The translations under genes were made by a program, and so were the position numbers. This document shows positions 33,918 through 41,397 of a stretch of 41,397 bases of DNA, one piece after another. Under the pieces are notes generated by a model that did no database searches, was not told the DNA's origin, and saw nothing but the letters and a program-made list of their open reading frames with translations. The stretch comes from Pseudomonas cyclaminis (GTDB taxonomy: Bacteria; Pseudomonadota; Gammaproteobacteria; Pseudomonadales; Pseudomonadaceae), in contig NZ_JADDUM010000101.1 in the NCBI RefSeq assembly GCF_015163715.1, positions 1 through 41,397 on the forward strand. Reading direction: 5' to 3'. The first letter of the stretch is position 1; each line of letters starts with the position of its first letter.

Positions 33918-34941
33918 TCAGGGTGAACAACATGTGCGGTGCAATCGCCAGGGCAATCGGCGCGCCGACGGCGTACAAGTGGTTGTCGCTGCTGTCCACC
34001 AGCAGCGGTTGCGGGCCGCCCACATCCACCAGCAAGCGGCTTTGCGCGCCCTGGAAAAACTGCGCCACGAGATGGCCGTGCAAGTGCCCTTCGTTATCCA
34101 TTACTCGCAGGTGTTCGGGGCGGCAGTACACCGTATTGGGCGCGTCGGCGGCCTGCCACGGCAACTCGCCGCCGCAGACTTTCAAGCCATGGGCTGTTCG
34201 CGAGGTGACAACAAAGGCATTGAGGTTGCCGACAAAACCGGCGACAAACGCATTGGCCGGTTGCTGGTAGATCTCCCGTGGGCTGGCCAGTTGCGCGACA
34301 CGGCCGTGCTCCATCACCAGAATACGATCGCCCAGGGCCATGGCTTCGCCCTGATCGTGGGTGACAAATACCGAGGTGATACCAAGGCCGCGCAGCAGTT
34401 CATTCAGCTCGCTGCGCAGGCGTTCGCGCAATTGCGCATCGAGGGCCGCCAGCGGTTCATCCAGCAACAGCACTTTGGGGCGCGGCGCCAAGGCACGGGC
34501 CAGGGCCACGCGCTGACGCTGCCCACCGGACAATTCGTGGATGCTGCGCTTGCCATGATTCTGCAGGCCCACCAGCTCCAGCAATTCCTCGCAGCGCTTG
34601 TTCCGCGCAAGCGGCGCCATGCCGCGAATCTTCAAGCCGTAGACGATATTGCCGGCCACATCCAGGTTGGGAAACAGCGCGTAGTTCTGGAACACCATGC
34701 CAACGTCGCGGCGCTCGATGGGCAGGCGGGTGACGTCATCGGTGCCGAAAAAAACCTGGCCCACATCCGGGCGTTCCAGGCCGGCAATCAGGCGCAAGGT
34801 GGTGGTCTTGCCGCAGCCGGACGGGCCGAGGATCGCCAGGGTTTCACCGCCTTCGACGGTCAGGTTCAAGTCATGCACAGCCACGGTGCCGTCGGCGAAC
34901 GCCTTGCGACAGCCGTGCAGGCGGATAGTGATAGCAGTCAT
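33910..34941 (-). CDS. ABC transporter ATP-binding protein
   Basis: The 343-residue importer ATPase has Walker A (GPSGCGKTT near 41-49), the Q-loop FQNYALFPNLDV, signature LSGGQRQRVALARAL near 137, Walker B KVLLLDEPLAALD near 158, the switch His in VTHDQGEAM, and a C-terminal TOBE-like domain (about 245-343). It belongs to the Fe(III)/polyamine/2-aminoethylphosphonate class of ATPases. ATG 34941 overlaps the second permease stop (ATGA); the open frame upstream to 35748 lies inside the permease and is rejected. Confidence 0.94.
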   Translation of the reverse strand: MTAITIRLHGCRKAFADGTVAVHDLNLTVEGGETLAILGPSGCGKTTTLRLIAGLERPDVGQVFFGTDDVTRLPIERRDVGMVFQNYALFPNLDVAGNIVYGLKIRGMAPLARNKRCEELLELVGLQNHGKRSIHELSGGQRQRVALARALAPRPKVLLLDEPLAALDAQLRERLRSELNELLRGLGITSVFVTHDQGEAMALGDRILVMEHGRVAQLASPREIYQQPANAFVAGFVGNLNAFVVTSRTAHGLKVCGGELPWQAADAPNTVYCRPEHLRVMDNEGHLHGHLVAQFFQGAQSRLLVDVGGPQPLLVDSSDNHLYAVGAPIALAIAPHMLFTLNA

Positions 34942-35732
34942 CGACGCTCTCCACGGGACAAACGAGCGCTGATGGCCTGCAACGCAATCAGCAGCGGCAC
35001 GATCATCAGCAAAAAGATAAGGGTGTAGGCGCTGGCGATTTCCAGGCGCGCCGAGGCGTAGCTGTCGGCCAGGCCCACGGGCAATGTCTTGGTCATCGGT
35101 GTGTGGAGCATCCAGGTCAGGTTGAATTCGCCCAGCGACAAGGTCACCACCATCAGCACGCCAGCGAGAATCCCCGCCCGGCAGTTGGGCACCACCACAC
35201 TGAAAAAACGTTTGATCGGCCCCGCGCCCAGACTGGCCGCCGCCTCTTCCAGCACCGGCAATTGCTGGCGTTGCATCACCGCCATCACCGGGCGCACCAG
35301 GAACGGCAAGGTGAACAGCACATGGCCCACCAGAATGAACAGCCAACTGCTGCGAAACGTACCGAACTGGCCGTAGGTGAGCAGCAACGCCAGCGCACTG
35401 GCCAACCCCGGCATCGCCACCGGCAGCACCATCAATTCTTCGAAGGCACGGCTGAAGCGGTTGTTCATACGCACCAACGCATAGGCCGCCGGCACACCGA
35501 TCACGCAGACGCACACCGCGCACGCCAGCGCCAATTGCAACGACAGCCATACGGTGGGCGAATAGGCCTGCCATACCTGGATCAACCAGTCGAAGGTCAG
35601 GCCGCTGGACAGGCCGACGAAGAAATTGCGCGTCAACCCGGCCAGCAATGACATCAGCACTGGCACCAACACGAACGCACACACCAGCAAGGTGAACAGC
35701 AGTTGAATCACAAACAGCGATGAGCGCTTCAC
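34938..35732 (-). CDS. ABC transporter permease (second)
   Basis: The 264-residue inner-membrane permease has six hydrophobic segments (for example LFVIQLLFTLLVCAFVLV near the start, VGVPAAYALVRMN, SALALLLTYG, FILVGHVLFTLP) and the EAAASLGAGPIKRFFSVVVP loop (EAA motif, about 155-175) that contacts the ATPase. The GTG at 35732 overlaps the first permease stop (GTGA), and the stop overlaps the ATPase start (ATGA). The longer open frame upstream, to 36002, is rejected. It is of the thiamine/Fe/phosphonate permease class. Confidence 0.93.
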   Translation of the reverse strand: MKRSSLFVIQLLFTLLVCAFVLVPVLMSLLAGLTRNFFVGLSSGLTFDWLIQVWQAYSPTVWLSLQLALACAVCVCVIGVPAAYALVRMNNRFSRAFEELMVLPVAMPGLASALALLLTYGQFGTFRSSWLFILVGHVLFTLPFLVRPVMAVMQRQQLPVLEEAAASLGAGPIKRFFSVVVPNCRAGILAGVLMVVTLSLGEFNLTWMLHTPMTKTLPVGLADSYASARLEIASAYTLIFLLMIVPLLIALQAISARLSRGERR

Positions 35733-36546
35733 AAGACCGTCCCCGCATTTTTCACCAGGCGTCGAGTGAGCAACAACACCGCCCAGGTCACCGCGCCGAG
35801 CACTACCGACAACGCGGCGGCGACGGCAAAGTTGGCGTAGTTGGTGAACACGTTGTAGATCGCCACCGGGGTCACGTTCAGGCGCGTGCCCAAGGTAAAG
35901 GCCGTGCCGAAGGCGCCCATGGACGTGGCGAAGCAGATCGCGCCGCAGGACGCCAACGCCGGCGCCAGGCCCGGCACGATCACGTCGCAGACCACCCGCC
36001 AATGCCCTGCTCCCAACGAATGCGCGGCCTCTTCCAGGCTGCGTCGAGGCTTTCGCACGCGGCCATTACCGTGAGGATCACGCGGGGAATCGAGAAGTAC
36101 AGGTAGCCGACAAACAGCCCGGCCAGCGAGTAGGCAAAGATCCAGCGTTCACCGGCCAATTGCAGTCCGAGGGACGCCAGCAGGCCCTGGCGCCCGGCCA
36201 ACAGGATCACCAGGAAGCCCACCACCACCCCGGGAAACGCAAGGGGAAACGTGAGCAACGCCACCAACGCCGAGCGCCCGAAAAACTGCTGGCGCGCGAG
36301 GAATACGCCGCTGATGCCACCGATCAACAACGCGGTGAACGTCACGACGATGGCCAGCACGCAGGTCTGCGCCAGGCTGCCCAGATACTGCGCGCTACTG
36401 AGCACCTGCCAATACCCGCTGCCGTGGCTGTCACGGCTTTCGGCGCCGAGCACCATCAAGTGCGCCAGCGGCAGCAGCCAGAACGCGAGCAGCACCGCAA
36501 AGGCCGGGGCCAGCGCCCAGGCCGCCTGTTTTGCCGATGCAGCCAC
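35729..36546 (-). pseudogene. ABC transporter permease, first (apparent frameshift)
   Basis: The frame from GTG 36546 gives the first four helices (WALAPAFAVLLAFWLLPLAHLMVL, LAIVVTFTALLIGG, ALLTFPLAFPGVVVGFL, FAYSLAGLFVGYLYF) and reads to MAACESLDA, then degrades and stops at 35980. The EAA loop and last helices (SLEEAAHSLGAGHWRVVCDV to VLLLTRRLVKNAG) lie in another frame to 35729. The total of 818 bases is one short of 273 codons, so one base is missing near 36040-36043. Repaired, it would be a 272-residue permease. It starts directly at the binding-protein stop. Confidence 0.87.
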
Positions 36547-37551
36547 TTACTTGACCTCGTTCAGGTAACGGGCGGCGAAGGCTTCCTGCACAGCGGCCAT
36601 TTTCTGATAATCCACCACACCGGCGCGGGCGTAATCGCTGTCGGGCAGGAACTGCGCGGCGACGTCTGCCGGCATGGTCACCGGGCGTACCGGGCGCAAG
36701 TAAGCCTTGGCCCAGAGTGCCTGGCCCTGGTCCGACAGCACGAAGTCCAGCACCTTCTCGCCATTGGCGCGGTGCGGCGCGTTGGCCACCAGGCTCATCA
36801 CATAGGGCACGCTGATGCTGCCTTCCTTGGGGATCACGAAGGCCACGTTGGCGTTGTCTTTGTAGCGGGCGCGGTAGGCGTTGAAGTCGTAGTCCACCAG
36901 GATCGGCAACTCGCCGGACAGCACCCGCGCATAGGCGGTCTGCTTGGGCACGATGGGGGCGTTTTTCGCCAGCTTCTGGAAGTAGTCGATGGCCGGGGCA
37001 AAGTTGTCCAGGTCGCCGCCCATGGCGCGGTTGATCGCCACGGCAGAGACGTAACCGACGAAGGCGCTGGACGGGTCCAGGTAGCCGACCATGCCTTTGT
37101 ATTCAGGCTTGAGCAGGTCGGCCCAGCTTTGCGGCACCGGCAGGCCACCCAGTGCATCGACGTTGACCATGATGCCCAAGGTGCCGGAGTGGATCGCAAA
37201 CCACTGGCCGGCGGGGTCTTTCAACCCGGCGGGGATCTGCTCCCAGCCCTTGGGTTTATAACCATCGACCACGCCGGCTTTTTGCGCCTGCAAGCCGAAG
37301 GTCACGCCGTAATACACCACGTCCGCGACCGGCGCGGCCTTTTCGGCCACCAGTTGCGCCAGGGACTGGCCGGAGTTCTTGTTGTCCAGCGGTACCTGCA
37401 CACCGGTGCTGGCGGCGATGGCCTTGAGCTGGGTGCCCCAGTCGGCCCAATCCGGCGGGCAGTTGTAGCAAATTGCGGTGTCGGCGGCCTGGGCCAGGCT
37501 GGCCACACCGCAGAGCAGCACGGCTGCCAGGGTTTTACTGAATGCGCGCAT
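36547..37551 (-). CDS. ABC transporter periplasmic substrate-binding protein
   Basis: The 334-residue protein has a signal peptide (FSKTLAAVLLCGVASLAQA, cleavage near residue 22) and a family 1-type binding fold: ICYNCPPDWADWG at the mature start, VADVVYYGVTFGLQAQKAG, WFAIHSGTLGIMVNVDALGG and a hinge with YLDPSSAFVGYVSAVAIN. It resembles binding proteins for iron, thiamine, polyamines or 2-aminoethylphosphonate. ATG 37551 overlaps the 3' end of the LacI gene by 17 bases; the open frame to 37656 has no signal peptide and is rejected. Confidence 0.92.
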   Translation of the reverse strand: MRAFSKTLAAVLLCGVASLAQAADTAICYNCPPDWADWGTQLKAIAASTGVQVPLDNKNSGQSLAQLVAEKAAPVADVVYYGVTFGLQAQKAGVVDGYKPKGWEQIPAGLKDPAGQWFAIHSGTLGIMVNVDALGGLPVPQSWADLLKPEYKGMVGYLDPSSAFVGYVSAVAINRAMGGDLDNFAPAIDYFQKLAKNAPIVPKQTAYARVLSGELPILVDYDFNAYRARYKDNANVAFVIPKEGSISVPYVMSLVANAPHRANGEKVLDFVLSDQGQALWAKAYLRPVRPVTMPADVAAQFLPDSDYARAGVVDYQKMAAVQEAFAARYLNEVK

Positions 37552-38553
37552 CAAGGGACTCCTCAAACGGTTGGGTACTTTCGCCCGGCCGGATATGGCA
37601 AGGCAGGCAATGGGAAACCGGGGCATTCCCGGCGATCTGCGCCAGCAGTTGGTCAATCACCGTGCTCGCCAGCAGCGCGATGGGCTGCACCACGCTGCAC
37701 AGGGTCGGGTGCATCTGGGTGCCGAGGGCGATGCCGTCAAAGCCCATTACCGACAGCCGCTCGGGCACGCTCCAGGCATTGCGGCGCAGCTCGGCGATCA
37801 GGCTGATGGCGAGGAAATCGTTGGAGCACACCAGGGCGCTGGGCGCGTCGGGGCCGTTGAGGTACGGCTGGATGGCGGCGAATTCGGCCTGGGTATGCGC
37901 GGGCATTTCGATCACCGCGCGGCTTTTGAGGCCGTATTCCTTCATCGCGTCGCAGTAACCGGCATAGCGCAGGCGTGCGCGGTCGGACTGCAAGGCGGGG
38001 CCGGCGACCATGCTGATGCGTCGATGGCCGCCTCCAGCAGGTAGCGTGTGGCCAAGGCCATGCCCGCACGGTTGTCCACCGACACGGCGCTGTAGTTGGG
38101 GTTGCTCGGTTGGTGATAGGCCAGCACGAACGGGGTCTTTTCGGTATTCAGGCTACTGAGCACGCTGTTGCTTTCGGCATCGGTGACCGTCAGCACCAGG
38201 CCATCGACACGCTGGCGCAGCAGTTCCTCCACAACGATGCACTCGCGCTCGCTGCTGTAGTCGGTGGTCGCCAGCACCAGGCTGTAGCCGCGCAACCGCG
38301 CGGCACGCTCCATGGCCTGGAACTGTTCGGCAAACACCGGGTTGAGCAGGTTAGGCACCACCACACCGATCAACTGGGTGGTTTGGAGGCGCAGTTGGCG
38401 GCCGAGCAGGTTGGGCCGAAACCCCAACTCACGGGCGGCGGCGAACACCTGCTCACGGGTCGCCGGGCGCACCTGGTCGGGGGAGGCAAAAGTGCGGGCG
38501 GCGGTAGCGCGGGATACGCCCGCCAGCCGCGCAACGTCTTTCAGGTCAGTCAT
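37535..38553 (-). pseudogene. LacI family transcriptional regulator (apparent frameshift)
   Basis: The N-terminal LacI helix-turn-helix is clear (MTDLKDVARLAGVSRATAARTF), followed by the hinge and periplasmic-binding-like core (IGVVVPNLLNPVFAEQFQAME, SAVSVDNRAGMALATRYLLEA). The frame then degrades and stops at 37942. The family continuation (GHRRISMVAGPALQSDRARLRYAGY, SALVCSNDFLAISLI, SVMGFDGI) lies in another frame to 37535. The total of 1019 bases is one short of 340 codons, so one base is missing near 38027-38032. Repaired, it is 339 residues. It heads the ABC transporter operon and has its own operator-like palindrome. Confidence 0.9.
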
Positions 38554-38564
38554 GTTAACTCGCT

Positions 38565-38578
38565 TGAGATCGATCTCA
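38565..38578. promoter_or_regulatory. LacI-family operator palindrome
   Basis: TGAGATCGATCTCA is a perfect 14-base palindrome with a central CG. It fits the LacI/PurR-family pattern TGnnAnCGnTnnCA at every fixed position. It ends 11 bases before the regulator start, so it is the likely autoregulatory site for the whole operon. Confidence 0.75.
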
Positions 38579-38907
38579 TTGGCGAGGACAGTAACGGGGG
38601 AATGTGGCAGGAAGGTGGTGGAGAGATGACGGTTTGATGGCAGTGAAGCAACGTCACATAGGCCAAATGTGGGAGAGGACTTGCACCCGATAGCGGTAGG
38701 TCAATAAAGAATAGGCTGGCTGACACACCGCCATCGGGGGCAAGCCCCCTCCCACATTAGAGCGGTGTCCATGCATGGATAGTCATACTCAGTGGTTAGG
38801 ATCGTAAAGCTGGCGCAGCTAAATCCGCTCACTAACCTTTCGATCCTGACCAAGTGCGGGCACAATGCGTGTCCTTTTTTGGCAGGCACCGCCGCAGGCT
38901 CTCAAAA
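38579..38907. other. Intergenic region with operator flank, REPIN and structured leader
   Basis: This stretch without genes holds the flank of the LacI-type operator, a REPIN at 38666-38758, a 12-base palindrome TCCATGCATGGA near 38767-38778, and an inverted repeat (GGTTAGGATCG at 38794-38804 and CGATCCTGACC at 38841-38851, one mismatch). A third segment, CTAACC at 38832-38837, could pair with the first instead. No reading frame here is convincing. The promoter of the decarboxylase gene must lie here but was not fixed. Confidence 0.6.
38666..38758. repeat. REPIN (inverted pair of REP sequences)
   Basis: The left arm (38666-38703, AATGTGGGAG...GGTCA) and right arm (38721-38758, TGACACACC...CCACATT) are inverted copies of a 38-base REP with a GGGGGCTTGCCCCC-type hairpin. 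The right arm is the conserved copy; the left has several substitutions. Such mobile palindrome pairs are spread by RAYT transposases in pseudomonads; none is in the window. Confidence 0.8.
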
Positions 38908-40005
38908 ATGATCAAAACGCCGTACTACCTCATCGATAAACAGAAGCTTCTGGTCAACATGCAGAAGATTGCTTACGTGCGCGAGCAGTCCGGCGCCAAG
39001 GCCCTGCTGGCGCTCAAGTGCTTTGCCACCTGGTCGGTGTTCGACCTGATGCAGGAATACATGGACGGCACCACCTCGTCGTCGCTGTATGAGTTGAAGC
39101 TCGGTCGCCAGAAGTTCGAAGGCGAGGCGCACGCCTACAGCGTGGCCTGGGCCGACGATGAAATCGAAGAGATGCTGGATAACTGCGACAAGATCATCTT
39201 CAACTCGATCAGCCAGTTGCAGCGCTTTGCCGAGCGTTCCGAGGGCAAGACCCGTGGCCTGCGTGTCAACCCGCAGGTAAGCAGCTCCGACTACCTGCTG
39301 GCCGACCCGGCGCGTCCGTTCAGCCGCCTGGGCGAATGGGACCCGGTGAAGATCGAAGGCGTGATCGAGCAGATCTCCGGCTTCATGTTCCACAACAACT
39401 GCGAGAACGGCGATTTCAACCTGTTCGACCAGATGCTGAACACCATCGAAGAACGCTTCGGCGCGCTGCTGCACAAGGTCAACTGGGTCAGCCTCGGCGG
39501 CGGCATCCATTTCACCGGTGAAGGCTATGCCATCGACGCCTTCTGCCAGCGTCTCAAGGCGTTCTCGCAGAAGTACGACGTGCAGGTCTACCTGGAACCC
39601 GGCGAAGCGGCGATCACCAACAGCGCCTCGCTGGAAGTGACTGTGCTCGACACCCTGTACAACGGCAAAAACCTCGCCGTGGTCGACAGCTCCATCGAAG
39701 CCCACCTGCTGGACCTGCTGATCTACCGCCTCAACGCCAAGCTGGCGCCGAGCGACGGTGAACACACGGTCATGGTGTGCGGCAAATCCTGCCTGGCCGG
39801 GGACATCTTCGGCGAGTATCAATTTGATCGTCCGCTGGCCATCGGCGATCGGCTGTCGTTCATCGACACTGCTGGCTACACCATGGTCAAGAAAAATTGG
39901 TTCAACGGCCTGAAAATGCCGTCCATCGTAGTGAAACAACTCGACGGTACAGTCGAAGTGGTTCGTGAATTTGGTTACGACGACTACCTGTCCAGCCTTT
40001 CGTAA
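38908..40005 (+). CDS. nspC: Carboxynorspermidine/carboxyspermidine decarboxylase
   Basis: The 365-residue PLP enzyme of the alanine-racemase-fold decarboxylase family removes CO2 from carboxy(nor)spermidine in the alternative polyamine pathway. The PLP-binding Lys is Lys37 in LLALKCFATWS, and the substrate and phosphate sites are in FMFHNNCENGDF, WVSLGGGIHFTGEGY (Gly-rich loop near 195-210), EPGEAAITN (about 232-240) and the late GKSCLAGD (active-site Cys near 294). ATG 38908 was chosen, as homologues begin just before TPYYLID. The dehydrogenase gene follows after 28 bases. The specific product, spermidine or norspermidine, cannot be decided here. Confidence 0.9.
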   Translation: MIKTPYYLIDKQKLLVNMQKIAYVREQSGAKALLALKCFATWSVFDLMQEYMDGTTSSSLYELKLGRQKFEGEAHAYSVAWADDEIEEMLDNCDKIIFNSISQLQRFAERSEGKTRGLRVNPQVSSSDYLLADPARPFSRLGEWDPVKIEGVIEQISGFMFHNNCENGDFNLFDQMLNTIEERFGALLHKVNWVSLGGGIHFTGEGYAIDAFCQRLKAFSQKYDVQVYLEPGEAAITNSASLEVTVLDTLYNGKNLAVVDSSIEAHLLDLLIYRLNAKLAPSDGEHTVMVCGKSCLAGDIFGEYQFDRPLAIGDRLSFIDTAGYTMVKKNWFNGLKMPSIVVKQLDGTVEVVREFGYDDYLSSLS

Positions 40006-40033
40006 GCTGGCGGATATAGGAGAAAGAAAGCAA

Positions 40034-41278
40034 TTGAAAAAGAACGTTCTTATCATTGGTGCAGGAGGTGTCGCCAAGGTGGTGGCCCACAAGTGCGCGC
40101 AGCACAACGACGAACTCGGTCGTATTGCTATCGCGTCGCGCAACATCTCCAAATGCCAGGCCATCATCGACAGCGTCAAGGCCAAGGGTAGCCTCAAGGT
40201 TCCCGCCGATATCCAAGCCTTCGCGCTGAACGCCATGGACGTGGAAGCGACCAAGGCCCTGATCCGCGAGACCGAATCGCAGATCGTCATCAACGTCGGT
40301 TCGTCGTTCCTGAACATGTCGGTCCTGCGTGCCTGCATCGACACGGGCGTCGCGTACCTCGACACCGCTATCCACGAAGAGCCGGGCAAGGTCTGCGAGA
40401 CCCCGCCGTGGTACGGCAACTACGAGTGGAACCACCTGCAAGAGTGCAAAGACAAGAACATCACCGCCATTCTTGGCGTGGGCTTCGACCCAGGCGTCGT
40501 CAACGCGTATGCCGCGCTGGCGCAGCAACAGCATTTCGACCGCATTGATTCGATCGACATTCTCGACGTCAATGCCGGCAGCCATGGCAAATACTTTGCC
40601 ACCAACTTCGACCCGGAAATCAACTTCCGCGAGTTCACCGGACAGGTGTGGAGCTGGCAGAACAGCCAGTGGACCAGCAACACCATGTTCGAAGTCAAAC
40701 GCACCGACGACCTGCCGGTCGTGGGTTCGCAGAACCTCTACCTCACCGGTCACGATGAAGTGCACTCGCTGTCGAAAAACCTCGACGTGCCCAACGTGCG
40801 GTTCTGGATGAGCTTCGGCGAACACTACATCAACGTGTTCACCGTACTGAAAAACCTCGGCCTGCTCTCCGAGAAGCCGGTCAAGACTGCCGAAGGCCTG
40901 GAAGTGGTGCCGTTGAAAGTGGTCAAGGCCGTACTGCCCGACCCGTCTTCGCTCGCCCCTGGCTACACCGGCAAGACCTGCATCGGCGACCTGGTCAAAG
41001 GCACCAAGGACGGCCAGCCGCGTGAGCTGTTCATCTACAACGTGGCCTGCCACGAAGAAGCCTTCGCCGAAACCGACAGCCAGGGCATCTCCTACACCGC
41101 AGGCGTCCCACCGGTAGCCGCCGCGCTGCTGGTAGCCCGTGGCGAGTGGGATGTGAAACACATGGCCAACGTCGAGGAACTGCCGGCTGAGCCGTTCCTG
41201 AAAGCGCTGGACGTGATGGGCTTGCCGACTCGGATCAAGGACGAGAAAGGTGATCGGGCCTGGGATGCGATTGCCTGA
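40034..41278 (+). CDS. Carboxynorspermidine synthase (saccharopine dehydrogenase family)
   Basis: The 414-residue protein begins with a Rossmann nucleotide-binding fold (VLIIGAGGVAKVVAHKCA, residues 4-21) and continues as a saccharopine dehydrogenase-like enzyme that reduces the Schiff base of aspartate semialdehyde and a diamine to carboxy(nor)spermidine, the substrate of the decarboxylase encoded just upstream. Conserved segments include DTAIHEEPGKVCE, GVGFDPGVVNAYAALA and the late SYTAGVPPVAAALL. The start is TTG 40034 with AGGAGAAAG upstream; the open frame back to 39965 lies in the preceding gene and is rejected. Confidence 0.92.
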   Translation: MKKNVLIIGAGGVAKVVAHKCAQHNDELGRIAIASRNISKCQAIIDSVKAKGSLKVPADIQAFALNAMDVEATKALIRETESQIVINVGSSFLNMSVLRACIDTGVAYLDTAIHEEPGKVCETPPWYGNYEWNHLQECKDKNITAILGVGFDPGVVNAYAALAQQQHFDRIDSIDILDVNAGSHGKYFATNFDPEINFREFTGQVWSWQNSQWTSNTMFEVKRTDDLPVVGSQNLYLTGHDEVHSLSKNLDVPNVRFWMSFGEHYINVFTVLKNLGLLSEKPVKTAEGLEVVPLKVVKAVLPDPSSLAPGYTGKTCIGDLVKGTKDGQPRELFIYNVACHEEAFAETDSQGISYTAGVPPVAAALLVARGEWDVKHMANVEELPAEPFLKALDVMGLPTRIKDEKGDRAWDAIA

Positions 41279-41297
41279 CAGGCGATAGCTGACCGAA

Positions 41298-41330
41298 CAA
41301 AAAAATGCGCCCTCAGGGGCGCATTTTTTG
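41298..41330. terminator. Rho-independent terminator
   Basis: AAATGCGCCC and GGGGCGCATTT form a stem around a CTCA-type loop, followed by TTTTTT and preceded by an A-run, so it can work in both directions. It lies 20 bases after the dehydrogenase stop. Confidence 0.92.
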
Positions 41331-41369
41331 TTTGGGGTGGGTAGCGATTACAGAACCAATGAAGATCCA

Positions 41370-41397
41370 AATGTGGGAGGGGGCTTTTGTGGTGAGC
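41370..41397. repeat. REP fragment at window end
   Basis: AATGTGGGAGGGGGCTTTTG at the very end is the start of a REP of the same kind as at 38721-38758; the rest lies outside the window or is degenerate. Confidence 0.6.

Noticed and set aside
34942..35748. N-terminal extension of the ABC ATPase frame
   Set aside because: It overlaps the second permease in another frame; the ATG at 34941 with ATGA overlap is the natural start.
36160..37806. Long plus-strand open frame (about 548 codons) opposite the binding-protein and permease genes
   Set aside because: His/Gln/Gly-rich shadow of three well-supported minus-strand genes; no domain and no ribosome-binding site.
38666..38758. CRISPR-like repeat
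   Set aside because: It is an inverted pair of REP sequences, not direct repeats with spacers, and there are no cas genes.
38902..40419. Long minus-strand open frame (about 505 codons) opposite the polyamine genes
   Set aside because: Antisense to the decarboxylase and dehydrogenase with no recognisable motif.

Overview
The window looks like chromosomal DNA of a Pseudomonas of the fluorescens group. The grounds are high GC content with strongly GC-biased third positions, Pseudomonas-type genes (OprD porin, DUF2946, SCO/PCuAC pair, cobalamin-independent MetE, FecI/FecR-type surface signalling) and REP/REPIN palindromes of the GTGGGAGGGGGC type between genes. No rRNA, tRNA, CRISPR array, phage or transposase gene was seen.

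Layout. 1-2365: a copper-flavoured divergon, with DUF2946 and an unrecognised gene leftward and SCO plus PCuAC rightward. 2449-6452: small metabolic and accessory genes (cupin, HIT-like protein, a tail-to-tail pair of an unrecognised protein and a DUF488 protein, three GNAT acetyltransferases). 6499-11156: a TPM-domain membrane protein, an RsbQ-like hydrolase coupled to a PAS histidine kinase, a DapF paralogue and a small P-loop kinase. 11184-20337: a Fur-box-preceded locus of ECF sigma factor, FecR-type anti-sigma, TonB-dependent transducer, M16 zinc protease and SbmA/YddA-like ABC exporter-fold transporter. 20346-29029: two divergent L,D-transpeptidases, a creatininase-family amidase, small envelope proteins, a YfcF-type GST, a membrane-associated lipase-fold protein, DUF924, and a DUF1624 membrane protein behind a Zur-like palindrome. 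29086-33066: MetE and an OprD porin. 33066-38578: one leftward operon of LacI regulator, binding protein, two permeases, ATPase and GpdQ-like phosphodiesterase, with a LacI-type operator in front. 38908-41330: carboxynorspermidine decarboxylase and its partner dehydrogenase (polyamine synthesis), closed by a strong terminator.

The most interesting system is 11184-20337. An outer-membrane TonB transducer, a periplasmic M16 protease and an inner-membrane ABC transporter in one operon recall the Fus ferredoxin-piracy system of Pectobacterium, but here the set sits under an iron-responsive sigma/anti-sigma pair. I infer that it imports and processes an iron-bearing protein or peptide.

A caution applies to the whole window. 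Seven otherwise well-conserved genes carry small indels (DUF2946, DHCW cupin, RsbQ-like hydrolase, DapF paralogue, FecR twice, ABC permease, LacI regulator). Most are one base missing in a GC-rich context, and in each case the family-typical sequence continues in another frame. This pattern fits uncorrected sequencing indels better than independent gene decay.
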